DNA from: Moringa oleifera
Lineage: Eukaryota; Streptophyta; Magnoliopsida; Brassicales; Moringaceae
NCBI GenBank assembly: GCA_021397835.1
Contig: JAJFZO010000897.1
Span: 1 to 64,000, forward strand
Length of the DNA: 64,000 bases
Direction: 5' to 3'
Shown here: piece by piece, positions 1 through 11,255 of the stretch
Layout: each line of letters opens with the position of its first letter
Numbering within the stretch: position 1 is the first letter of the stretch
Made by a program: the position numbers and the translations under genes
Notes under the pieces: generated by a model
Seen by the model: only the letters and a program-made list of their open reading frames with translations
What the model was told of the DNA's origin: nothing
Databases searched by the model: none

Positions 1-755
1 AACCTTAAACTCTAAACTATAACTTGTAACTCCTAAACTCTAAACCTAAAATCGTAAACCCTACATCCCTAACTCCAAAACACTAACCCCTTAACCTTAG
101 CTCCTAAACCCTAAATCAAAAAGTCCTAAGCTTTAAACATTAAAATTTAAAATTTTAATCTCTAAACCCTAAAATTTAAAAATTTATTCTCTAAACCCTA
201 AAATCTAAAACATTAACCCCAAAACCTTAAATGTAACACCTAAATCCAAAATGCCAAATCCTAACCCTAAACATCCTTAAAAACCTAAATTTTAAATGCG
301 AATCATTGAACCCATTAACCTCTAAATCCTAACTCGTAAACACTAACACAACCCTTATCCATAAAGGGTAAACTTAAACCTTAAATCCTAGCCCCAAACC
401 TTTAATTACTAACTCTTAAACTCTAAACTCTAAACCCTAACCCCTAAACCTTGACCCTTTACTTAAACATAATCTAGAAACCCTAAAATATAAATCTAAC
501 CTCTAAACCCTAAATCTTAAATCATAACCCCTAAAATTAAACTCTATACCATAAACTGTAAATCATAAAGCATAATAATAAACCATAAATTGTAAATCCT
601 AACTCTCCTTGTCCCTAAGACCTATTCCTTAACCCCTAATGTTTACCACCTAACCCATAACCCAACACCACTAAACCCTAAATCCCTAACCTTATAACTT
701 TAAACCCCTAACCTGCATAACCCAAAGACTAACATCAAAACTCTAAGAGTCGAGG
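1..755 (-). repeat. Degenerate telomere-like block T1, CCCTAAA strand
   Basis: Dense diverged heptamers of the plant telomere repeat appear in the CCCTAAA orientation (variants CCTAAAT, ACTCTAAA, CCATAAA). Perfect runs rarely exceed two units, so this is an old interstitial array and not a living telomere. The sequence from base 1 is collinear with 22728 onward, while T2 itself begins about 440 bases earlier at about 22291, so the window starts inside a T block. No ORF, promoter or RNA gene is visible. Confidence 0.9.
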
Positions 756-2257
756 TTTAGAGTCTGGGGGTTAGTGTTTAGGATTTAGGGTTCAGTACTT
801 AGGGTAGGGGTCTAGGGTCAGGGTTCATGGCTTAGGAGTTATGGTTTAGGGTTCAGAGCTTAGTGGTAACAGTTTAGACATTTGGATTTAGGATTCAGGG
901 GTTAGGTGTTAAGGTTTAGGTTTTTAGGTTTAGTGTACAAGATTTAGGGTTTAGAGATTATGGGATTCGAAGTTAGGCCTTACTATTTAAGGTTTATTGG
1001 TTAGGATTTCATGTTTATAGTACTTGGTGGTTTAGGGGCTATGATCTAATGCCTAGAGTTTGCGATTTATAGTTTTGGCCTTAAGATTTATGATCTAGAG
1101 GCTAAGGTTTAGGTATTAGGGTTTAGGATTTAAGAGTTAGGTGACTCGGATTTAAGGTTTTTTTGATTTGTCAATTTATTTAGAGTTTAGTGGTAAGTGT
1201 TTAAGGATTAGGGTTTAGCGTTTTTGGATTGGGCTTATGATTCAGGGCTTAAGGTTTAGTTGTTAGTGTTTGTTTTAGGATGGGGGTTTGTGGGCTAGGG
1301 TAGAGGACGTAGGGTTTAGGGCTTAGTTTTGGGATTATAGATTAGGTGTATGCAATTAACTTTTCCTTATAGTTTTCAAACAAAATTTCTAGCAAAGTTA
1401 TATGATTTTTAATCCATATACAGTTCTAAGGGCCAGGTTTAATGTTTGTGGTTTAAGGTTTAAAGATTAGGATTTATAGGTTATAGTTAAGGATTAAGAG
1501 TTTACGGATTAGAGTTTTGAGTTTAGTATTTAGTGCTTGGGGTAGAGTTTTGGGTTTATAGTTTAGGGATCAAGGTTTTGGCTATAAGGATTAGGGTTTA
1601 GGTTTTAGGACTTACAATTTTGAAATTGGAGTTTAGGATTAGGGGGTAGAAGTTAGGTTTATTGTTTAGGAGTTTGAATTTAGAATTTAAGATTTAGTGA
1701 TTATGGTTTAGTAGTTAATGCTTAGGATTTACGGCTTAGGGGTTATGGATTAGGGTTTAGGGATTAAGTTCTATGGTTTAGAGATTAAGGTTGAGGCTAT
1801 TGGCTTAGGGGTTGAGTATAGGCTTTTAGGGTTATAATTTGGGTTATTTTATAATGGTTAGGGTTTTGGGGTTTCAAGTTTAGGGTTTACTGTTTAAGAG
1901 TTATGGTTGTTTAGAGTTTATAGTTTAGGTTTTAGGGCTTAGATTTTAGGTTTAGGATTTCATGGCTATAGTTTTGAGTTTAATGTTTAAAGGTTAGTGT
2001 TCAAGGTTTAAAGTTTTGGGATTCCGATTTAGGGTTTGGGGTTTATGAGTTATGGGTTAATGGTTAAATGTTAGGAGTTTAGGAATAGGTTACGATAAGG
2101 GTTTAAGGGTTTGGATTTATAATTTAATGTTTAGGGGTTTGGTTTGCAGCTTAGAGTTTAAGGGCTATTTTTTAGGATTTAGCATTTAAGAGTTAGTGTT
2201 TAAGGTTTTGTACTTAGTATTTATATTTAAGGTTTAGAGATTAGGGTTAAGGTTTAT
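756..2257 (+). repeat. Degenerate telomere-like block T1, TTTAGGG strand
   Basis: The orientation flips abruptly at about 750-760, at the words CAAAACTCTAAGAGTC then GGTTTAG, and the block continues as diverged TTTAGGG units. The same junction words occur in T2 (about 23463) and, slightly changed, in T4 (about 46600), so the flip is older than the duplications. One stretch (about 1345-1430) is less repeat-like and recurs in T2 at about 24030-24125. No gene is seen. Confidence 0.9.
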
Positions 2258-2335
2258 GCATAACTAGTGTTAATTTGGGAAAAAAATAAAAAATGATTAG
2301 ATCTAATGTAATTAAGCCGAAACCTTAATGGCTAA
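2258..2335. repeat. Linker at TTTAGGG-to-CCCTAAA switch, T1
   Basis: This non-telomeric linker of about 75 bases sits exactly where G-strand repeats give way to C-strand repeats. It starts GCATAACTAGTGTTAATT, has an A-rich centre, and includes a word of the A family (GATCTAATGTAATTAAG). Recognisable copies lie at 24949-25024, 39595-39666 and 47516-47590, always at the same switch. See findings for the fusion-like orientation. Confidence 0.8.
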
Positions 2336-2993
2336 TCCATAACACTTAAACCCTAAACCTTGAATGTTAAACCTTCAACCCTAACCCCTGGCCTTTAAAC
2401 CTTTAACCCTGCACCTTAACCTCTAACTCCTGAATCTTAAACACTCAACTCTAACCACTCTGCCCTAACTCCCCATCCTTGCACCCAAAACACCTAAACT
2501 CTAAGCTACCATAATCCTTAGATCCTAACTCCTAATTAAACCCAAATAGGCAAACCTAAAATACTAAGCCTTAAACTACCATAATCCTTATACCCTAACT
2601 GTTGAACCTTAAACACAAATAGCCAAATCCTAACCCTTAAATCCTAAATCCTAAACCCTCATTCCTAACACTTGAACCCCTAAACTACTTTTAAAGCCTA
2701 ACCCTAACTCTGACGCCGTAAACTTTAAACCTTAACCACCAAATGTTAATCACTAAACTCTAAATCATAAACCTTATCCCTCAAACCTTATTCCTCTAAA
2801 GTCTAACCTATAACAAGTAATCATTAACCAAAACCACAAAGCTGTAAACCTTACTCCTAAATCCTAAACCTTAAACATTAAACCCAAAGTTCTTATCACC
2901 AACCACTAAACCCTAAACCCTAACAACTAAACCTTAAACATTAGTCCCTAAATCCTAACTCCAAAACTGTTAATCCAAAACATTGAACCCTAG
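2336..2993 (-). repeat. Degenerate telomere-like block T1, second CCCTAAA stretch
   Basis: Diverged CCCTAAA units; one of the few tandem perfect runs lies near 2901-2920. The block ends at a near-palindrome around 2984-3000 (TTGAACCCTAGGTTCAA) where orientation flips again. T2 has the same flip at about 25716-25732. No gene is seen. Confidence 0.9.
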
Positions 2994-3462
2994 GTTCAAG
3001 GTTTAAAAGTTACATGTTATGTTTTAAGTTTTTAGGTTTAATGTTTAAGGAGGTTTAAGTTTTAAGATTTAGAAAGGTTTAGGGAATAAAGGTTAAAGAT
3101 TAGTGACTCAATTTTAGGGTTTAAGATTTAGGGCTTAAGGGTTAAGATTTAAGGGTAAGATTCGGAGTTTAAGGTTTAGGGTTGAAGGGTTAGAGCTTAG
3201 GAGTTTAAAGTTTAGAGGTTGGAAGGTTAGGGTTTATGGGTTTAACGCTATGATTTTGAAGTGTTTAAAGGTTAGTGTTTTGGGGTTGAGGTTTAGGTCT
3301 ACAATTTAGGATTTATGGTTTACTAGGTGTTAAACGTTAGGGGTTAAGGTTTAGGATTTACAGTTTACAAGAGCTTAGAGTTAAAGGTTTTGCTTTTAGA
3401 GTTTAGGAGTTACTGTCTTGGATTTAGGGTTTAGTGTTTATAGATTATGATTTAGGCAATTA
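2994..3462 (+). repeat. Degenerate telomere-like block T1, second TTTAGGG stretch
   Basis: Diverged TTTAGGG units. The first ~60 bases match T2 after 25726; beyond about 3055 the two diverge. The last ~150 bases instead match the end of T4 (about 48960-49070), including the words TTAGAGTTAAAGGTTTT and GTCTTGGATTTAGGGTTTAG. T1 and T2 therefore kept different parts of a longer ancestor that T4 preserves more fully. Confidence 0.85.
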
Positions 3463-5944
3463 AGTTTAAAATATTATTTATTCTACAAATAATTAGACTT
3501 AATATATAATTTTGACTAAAGACAAGATGAACTTATTATATAAATAGGTCTAAAATATAATTTGATCTAATAATTAATTAAATTAAAAATATAATTGGAC
3601 CAATAATTATATTGAGCCTAACATGCATGGACTTGAAAAATAATTGAACCTAAAAACAAAATACGCTTCAGATATAATTTGGCCCAAATTTTAATTAAAC
3701 TTAAAATATAGTTGGGCCATATAAATAATTGGATTCAATAAATATTTTGGTGTAATAATAAATAATAGCATCTAAGAAATAATTGAGTCCATCTAATATA
3801 AAATGAGAAATAAATCAATTCGTAAACAAATTTAGCCTATCCTATATTAATTGAACCTAAGAATTAATTAGACCATAAAAATAATTGGGTTAGGTTTGTA
3901 ATAAACGTAATAATTAATTAGACCAAACAATTTATTGCATAAATAATTAACTGGACCAAAAATTTAACAAAAGTTAATAAAAACTTCGGTTTGAGAAATC
4001 ATTGGACCTAAGAATGAATAAGCCTAATAAATAATTAAGCACAATGTGTAATTTAGTAAAATAATTAATTAAATTTAATAATTCATTGGGTTAAATAATT
4101 AACTGAGCTTTTAATTAAAAAAATTAAGTTAATAAAAAATTTGGTTTAATATATAATTAAGCTCAATAAAATAATCAGGCCTAATATATAATTGGGTTTA
4201 ATAAAATATTAGACGTAAGATGTAATTAACCCTAATAGTTAACTAAATGTACAAAATAATTATGGTTGATAATTAATTGAATCTAATAATTTATTGAGCT
4301 TAAAATTTAATTTTACTTAAGAATTAGTTAGGCTTAACAATAAAATATGCTTAATTATTACACCTAAAATATAATTGAACCCACTATTTAATTTGATTTA
4401 AGATATCAGTAGGCTTGATATGTCATCTATCCTAAAAATTAGTGATCCAATAATTAATTAGGTTAAACAATTAATTGTCCCTCATAATTAATTGGATACA
4501 AAATTTAATTTTGATTAAGAATTAATTAAGAATGAGATTTAATTGAACCTAATTAAAAAATTAAATTTAATATATAATTAGGCCTGATAGATTTATTATT
4601 GGATGTAAAAATAAAATAAGACTAATAAATGACTGAGGCTAAAATATAATTGAGATTAAGATTGAATTGACCTATAACAAAAAATTTATCTTAATATATA
4701 GTTAGGCTTAAGAAATAATTTTGCTTGATCTATTGGTTCTAAGAACCAAATGAGATTAATAACTAAATTGATAAAAAAAATAATTATTCTAAGATTTAAC
4801 TGGGCCTAGCATACAATTGGAGGTAGCGTGTATGAACTAATTACATAAATTAACCTAAGAAATAAATTGAGCCTAAGATATAATTAGATCCAAATTATAA
4901 CTAAACTTAAAATATAATTGACCATAATAATTAATTGAGCCTGATATTTATTAATTAGGCTTATAATTAATTGGATCTAATATTAATTAAATCGAATATA
5001 TAATTAAGATTAACAATTAATTGAACCTAATAACTCATTGGACCTGTTAGTTAATTATGTCTAAGAAAAATTAAGACTTAATATGTAATTTAACCAAATA
5101 AATAATTAGGCCTAACATTAAATTGAATCTAATAATTGATTGTACCCAATAATTAATAGTGCATGAAAAATAGTTGGGTCACTAATTTAATTAGACTTAA
5201 TATATAATTTGATCTAAGAAAAATTCAAGTAGAAGATATAATTAGGCCCATTAATTTATTTGGCTAATGTGCATAAGTTCAAAAAATAGCTCGACGTGTA
5301 ATTGGGCTTGATAAATATTATGACCTAAGATATAATTAGATTTAAAATTAATTGTGCCACAATGATCAAGCATATGGTATAATTAGATCTCATATATCAT
5401 TGGATCAATAATGCAATAGGCCAAGTATAATTGAAATTGATATGTAATTGAGCTTAATAATTAATTAAGCCTAACATCATTAAGATCTAATAGTGTATTC
5501 AATTTATCATGCATGAACCTAAGAAATAATTGTTTTAAGAATGAGTTTTACCTTACGTATATTAATTGAGTCTAATATTCATTGGGTCCAATAATTAATT
5601 GAGCCATTATTAAAAAATTTGAATTAATATATATAATTAACCTACTTAAATAAATTAAACTTAAATGTAAAATTGGTTAACAATTAATTAGGTCTAATAA
5701 ATAATTGAACTTAATATATAATTAGACCTAAGAACTGAATTGGTCTATCACTAGGGCTAAGATTTACTTGAGTCTAGTAATAATTAGACCTAATAATTAA
5801 TTGAGTTTAAGATTTAATTGTGTCCTAGTTGAGCTTAATATTTAATTAAGTCTAATAAAAATTAGATTTAGTATATTGTTGATTCAAACAAATAATTATG
5901 CTTAATATATAATTAAATTTAAGAACTAAATGAGCGTTATACAT
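3463..5944 (+). repeat. A1 short-unit array, first part
   Basis: AT-rich array of diverged ~18-22-base units with core AATTGRGCCTAA, separated by WTAATTAAT or ATATAATT words. It is collinear with A4 from about 49090 on (for example the shared word ACAAGATGAACTTATTATAT at about 3524 and 49127). Stops are frequent in the frames inspected and no plausible gene was seen. An internal copy of 3530-3855 recurs about 7.4 kb downstream. Confidence 0.85.
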
Positions 5945-7013
5945 AACTGTGTCAGGCTTGATAATGGGTTGGGCTGAGCTTACTCTTTTTGAAAAATATG
6001 GTCCATGACCTACCCACGGGCTTAACTTATTAGATTTTATATAGATTATTTTTTGGATCTCAAATGGGTTTTATTTGGATTATTTTTGAACTTTAAATGA
6101 ATTTTATTTAAGCTTCATACAAATTTTATGTATGTTTGTGCATAATAAGGAAGTTACATGAGCCTTAGATACGTTTTATTATATTTTATGCACATCTAAG
6201 TTAATATTTTATAAATTATAGTACTTGTTATTTTTAAAATAGATAATATAAAAAAACTATTTATACATAATATTAAATAATTAATCATATTTAATTAAAT
6301 AATACCAGTTTGAGAAATTGATTATCACTACAACATAAGTACATTCTAACTGAGTTGAAACCTATTTACTTGTCAATCACATATATTTTTCAATTTTATT
6401 ATTCAAATAAGTACATTCTTAAATTACAAAATTACGTAAACTTGTATTTATTATACAACTTTCGATCTTTAATAGAACTTTATCATTAAATTCAGTTTGA
6501 TATATGTTGATATTTGCTAACCGTTTTATCATTCTTTTCAATCTTGTATTGTTTCATATTTTTTTATTCACCAATACATAAGTGTTTTAATTATAAAAAG
6601 TGTTAAACTTTTTTTTTTGTATTTGACCAATAATTATTGTAAACTAATTGACCAATAATGATTGTAAACTAACTTAATTACACTTACTAAAATAAAACTT
6701 ATTAATGACTTAATTAGATAAGCCTAAATATAAGATTTGTTATCCTTAATGAGTTGATCCAAATATAATCCATTTATTGATGTTAATGGGCTGACCCAAA
6801 TAGAGTCTAATTATAGCTCATTTTTAATTCTAATGAACTAGCCTAAATATGACCTTATTATGACCTAATGATTAACTTTAATGGGTTGGTTCATCGGGCA
6901 GCTCACTTCAAAATTTTCAAGCCCACAACCCTATCCATTATTCAAATATTGCTTGGATTATAAATGTGCCGGATCGTAAACATGGGCCATGGCCTAATGA
7001 TGAGCTTGATAAC
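5945..7013. repeat. M module, copy 1
   Basis: About 1.07 kb that breaks the A array. Both ends are GC-richer: TGGGTTGGGCTGAGC and GGTCCATGACC near the left, TCGGGCAGCTC and ATGGGCCATGGCC near the right. The interior is AT-rich, with no A units and no convincing ORF. Full-size copies lie at 26530-27575 and 51496-52520, and 5'-truncated ones at 57351-57860 and 60481-60830. CTTGATAA occurs at both ends, but it is not conserved at copy 2, so a target-site duplication is not proved. It may be a nonautonomous transposon relic; class unknown. Confidence 0.6.
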
Positions 7014-7657
7014 TAGGTATAAAATATAATTAAATCGAATAATTAATTAGACTTAAGATATAATTCAGGTCATAATTAGACCTTAGAAAGAAACTGAGCT
7101 AAAATATAATTGGACTTAATATATATGAGTTGTACAATTAGTTAAGTCCATTACATAATTAGCCTTGATAATAAATAATACAACCCAAGATTAATTAGGT
7201 CTATCATGTATGAAACTAAGAAATAATTCAACTTATAAGTAAATTTAAGTGAACTTATATTAATTGGGCTTAAGAATTAATTGCATTACAAATAATTAGG
7301 CCTACAATGTAATTGAGTCTAATAAAAAGTTGAGCTCTATCCATAATTAGGTATAATCATTAATTAGATCCAACAATTTATTAGATCAAATAATTTAATT
7401 GAGCCTAAAATTTAATTAAGTTTAATAAAAAAATAAGCTTAGCATACAGTCAAGCTTAATAAATTGTTAGGCTTAATATAAAATTAGGCCTAACAAAATA
7501 GTAAACTTAAGATATAATTGAGCCTAACAATTAATTGGACTTAGTCAATAATTAGAGATAACAATTTAATAAATCTACTAGTTAATCGGACCTAAGATTT
7601 AATTCTACATAAGAATTAGTTGAGCTTAACATTTAATTTGGCTTCCTAAAAATTATA

Positions 7658-7775
7658 ATTTTATATATAATTGGACTTAATAAATATGCAGGTCCCAAAT
7701 ATAATTTAGCTCCACAAAAACTATAATTTTATATATAATTGGACTTAATAAATATGTAGATCTAAAATATATTTT
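7658..7775 (+). repeat. 58-bp tandem duplication within A1
   Basis: The word TATAATTTTATATATAATTG occurs at 7664 and 7722, followed both times by GACTTAATAAATATG, giving a period of 58. A4 has the same doubled arrangement (about 53180-53300). A2 (about 28296), A3 (about 40256) and A5 (about 61531) have one copy only. Confidence 0.85.
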
Positions 7776-10700
7776 GGCTTAAGATGTAATTGAGTTCAAC
7801 AATTAAAGATCTAAATAATTAATTAGACCTAACAAATGTTTGAGTCTACTAATTAATTAGATCAAAGATTTAATCGTGACTAATAATTAATTGAATTAAT
7901 AATTTAATTGAGTTTGATAAAAAAATATAAATTAATATATAATTAGAATTAATAGGTAATTGAGCTTAATCAATAGTTGGGTGTAAAAACGAAATGAAAC
8001 TAATAAATATTTGGACCGAAAATATAATTGGGTCTAATATTTAGCTGGGCTTAAGATAAATATGGATGCAACATGCATGAACTCAATATATTATGCCATG
8101 AAATGAATTGAGTGAAAGATATAATTAGAGTCAAATTAATAATTTAATTGATCTAAAAATTAATTAAATTTGGTATTTAATTGAGTCAAATATGTAATTG
8201 AAATCAACAATTTATTGCACTTAACAATCATTATACCTAGCAACTGATTAGGTTTAAGAAAAAATTGAACTTAGTATATATAATTTGACCGAACAATTAA
8301 TTGGCAAAAATAATTAATCGTAAATGAAAATTAGTTGTGCTTATTAATCAATTGTACCAAATTAAGTAGTTAACAAACATGAGTCCAACAAATAATTCTA
8401 TGTCCATAATTGGGGCTTAACAAATTATTTGACCTAAGATATATAAACTTTAAATTAATTGGATTTAAATTTAATTAGACCTAAAAATTTGGGCATATGA
8501 TATAATTGGATCTCGTATATAATTAGGCCTATGATATAATGGGCATATAATTGAGCTAATATATAAATGAGCTTAGCCCAAAATATAATTGAACCTAATA
8601 ATTAATTAGGCCTAATGTTTAATGAGTTTAAAAACTTAATTTAAGTCTATTATGCATGAACCTAGTAACATAATTGAGCTTAAGAACAATTAGGCCCAAT
8701 GTTAATTACACCTATGAACAAATTGGGTTTGAAATATAATTGGGCCTAAATTATGAACATATATTAATCCCGCATGAAAATCAATTACACCTAATATGTA
8801 ATTGATTCTAGTGATTAGTTTGACCCAATAATTTGTTACACCATGCAATTAATTTGACCTAAGATTTAATTGGGTCAAACAAAAAGTTTGACTTAATGTA
8901 CCTATAAGGACAAAATGGGCCTAATATATTAGTGAATCGAATGTGTGATTAAGCCTAATAATTAAGCTTGATATATAATTGAATCTACAATTTAATTGAG
9001 TTTAATAAAAAATTAATCTTAATATATAATTGATTTTAATAAATAATTAATCTTAATATATGATCGAGTTGACTAAAATATTACACTTAAGACGTAATTG
9101 ACCTAATAAGTAATTGGACTTGGTAAATAATTATGGTCTAATAATTATCTCTAATAATCAAGTGAGCTAAAACTTCATCTGCCTAACAATTAGTTAGGTC
9201 TAATATCGAAGTACGCCTAATAAAAAGTTCAGTTTCATATATAATTGGGCCTAAAATATATTTGGGCCTAAAAATTAACTGTATTTAAGATATAATTTGG
9301 CATGAGATGTAATTAAACTTAACTAATAATTAGTTAGACCTAAAAGTTAAATAAGTTTTATAATTAATTAGGCCTAAGATTTAATTATAAATAAGAGTTA
9401 ATTGAGCCTAAGATATAATTAGTTGTAGTGTGTATAAACCCATAAAATAATTGGGCCCAAAAATAAATTAAGCCTTAAATCTAATTAGACCCAAGTTATT
9501 ATTGAACATAAGATATAATTGGGCAAAAAAATTAAATGAGCCTAACAACTAATTGGGTTTAACATTTATTAATTAGACCCAAAAATTGTTTGAGCTAAAA
9601 TATAATTTATATTAACAATTAATTTAGCCTCAAATTAATATTGAGCATAAAATGTAATTGGACATAAAGATTAATTGAGTTTAACATTTATTAATTGAAT
9701 CCAAAATTTGATTGGGCTAATATGTAATTGATGTTAACAATTCATTAGATCTAACAATTTGTTAGGCCTTACAAGTAATTAACCCTAAGATTTGATTGGA
9801 TATAATATAAAATTGGGCTTAATATAATTTAACTTAATAAATAATTAACCTTGATGTATGATTAGGCCTAAAAGCTAAATTGGTCCAACAAATAATTAGG
9901 CTTAAGATGTAATTAAGTCTAAAAATTGAGTGGACTTAATAATTAATTAAGCTTAAGATTCAATTGTGCTCAAAAATTTGTTGGTCTTTATAAAATATTG
10001 GGGTTAGTATACAATAAAGTGTAAAAATAATCGAGTTGAAGATATAATTCGACTTACTAATTAATGAGACCAAATTCATGAGGCCAACATGTATGAGCTA
10101 AAGAAATAATTCAATGTATAATTAGACTTAATAAATAAAATGGCCTAAGATATAATTGAATTTCAAATTAATTGAGCCTAAAATCTAATTGAATCTAAGA
10201 AATGTGACATACGATATAATTAGTTCTCATATATAATTGAGCCAACAATGTAATGAGCCGAATATAATTAAGCTTGAAATATAATTATGCTTAATAAATA
10301 ATTTAGACTTATACATAATTAAGTCTAGTGTGCATTAACCCAAGGAAAAATTAGACCTAATAATTATTTAGGATTAATATTTATTGGATCGAATAATTAT
10401 TGTACTTTATCATGCTTGAACCCGAGAAATAATTAGGTTGAGAATAAATAACTGAGCCTAATAATTAGGTATACCAATTAATTGATACTAATATTTTGTG
10501 CAAAAGATTTAAGTGTACCAAAAGACTAGTTGGATAGCCTAATATATAATTGGTCTTAATATATAATGAACCTAAGAAGAAATAGCCTAAATAAATATAT
10601 CTTAAGATATAATTGGACCTAAGATGATGATCGAACCTAATATGTAATTGTGACTTATAAATAACTGAACCTAATTAATGAAGCCTAACAATTAATTAGG

Positions 10701-10934
10701 TTTGATAATTAATCAAGCTTCATATATAATTCAGCCTAAGAATGAAATGGGCTCTACAACTAATTAGGTCTAAGATGTAATTGAGCTTATTAATTAATTT
10801 GGTTTAATAATTAACTAAAAATAATAATTAATTGAGCCTAAAATTTAATTTTTTCTAAGAATTAATTGCATTCAATAAAAAATTAAGTTTGAAATATAAT
10901 TTATCCTAATAAATAATTAAACTTAATATTTAAT

Positions 10935-11255
10935 TTGGACTAAGAACAAAATAAATAGGTCTAAAATATAGTTAAATCCAACAAGTAGTTAAATTTAAAA
11001 TTGGATCAATAATTATATTGAGCCTAACATGCATGGGCCCAATAAATAATTGAACCTAAAAACAAATTAGGCTTAAGATATAATTTAATCCAAATTTTAT
11101 TTAGACTTAAAATATAATTGGGCCATTTGGATCCAATAGATATTTTGGTGTAATAATAAAAAAATAGTGTCTAAGAAATAATTGAGTCCATCTAATATAA
11201 AACTGAGAAATAAATCAATCTGTAAATAAATTTAATCTATCGTAGATTAATTGGA
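10935..11255 (+). repeat. Second copy of A-array start (about 7.4-kb period)
   Basis: Closely resembles 3530-3855. Shared words include CAATAATTATATTGAGCC at 3601 and 11007 (offset 7406), TTTTGGTGTAATAATAA, and AAATAATTGAGTCCATCTAA. It breaks off near 11250 at ATTAATTGGAGGCCTAGTAA, where sequence resembling A2 at about 32085 resumes. A4 shows the same arrangement with offset about 7.3 kb (49209 and 56533). Confidence 0.8.

Noticed and set aside
1..760. A true chromosome end at the window start
   Set aside because: The heptamers are heavily mutated, no long perfect CCCTAAA run exists, and T2 shows that the block extends further left. The window edge is arbitrary.
5945..7013. LTR retrotransposon or solo LTR
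   Set aside because: No TG...CA ends with a 5-base target duplication, primer-binding site or polypurine tract could be recognised in the M copies.
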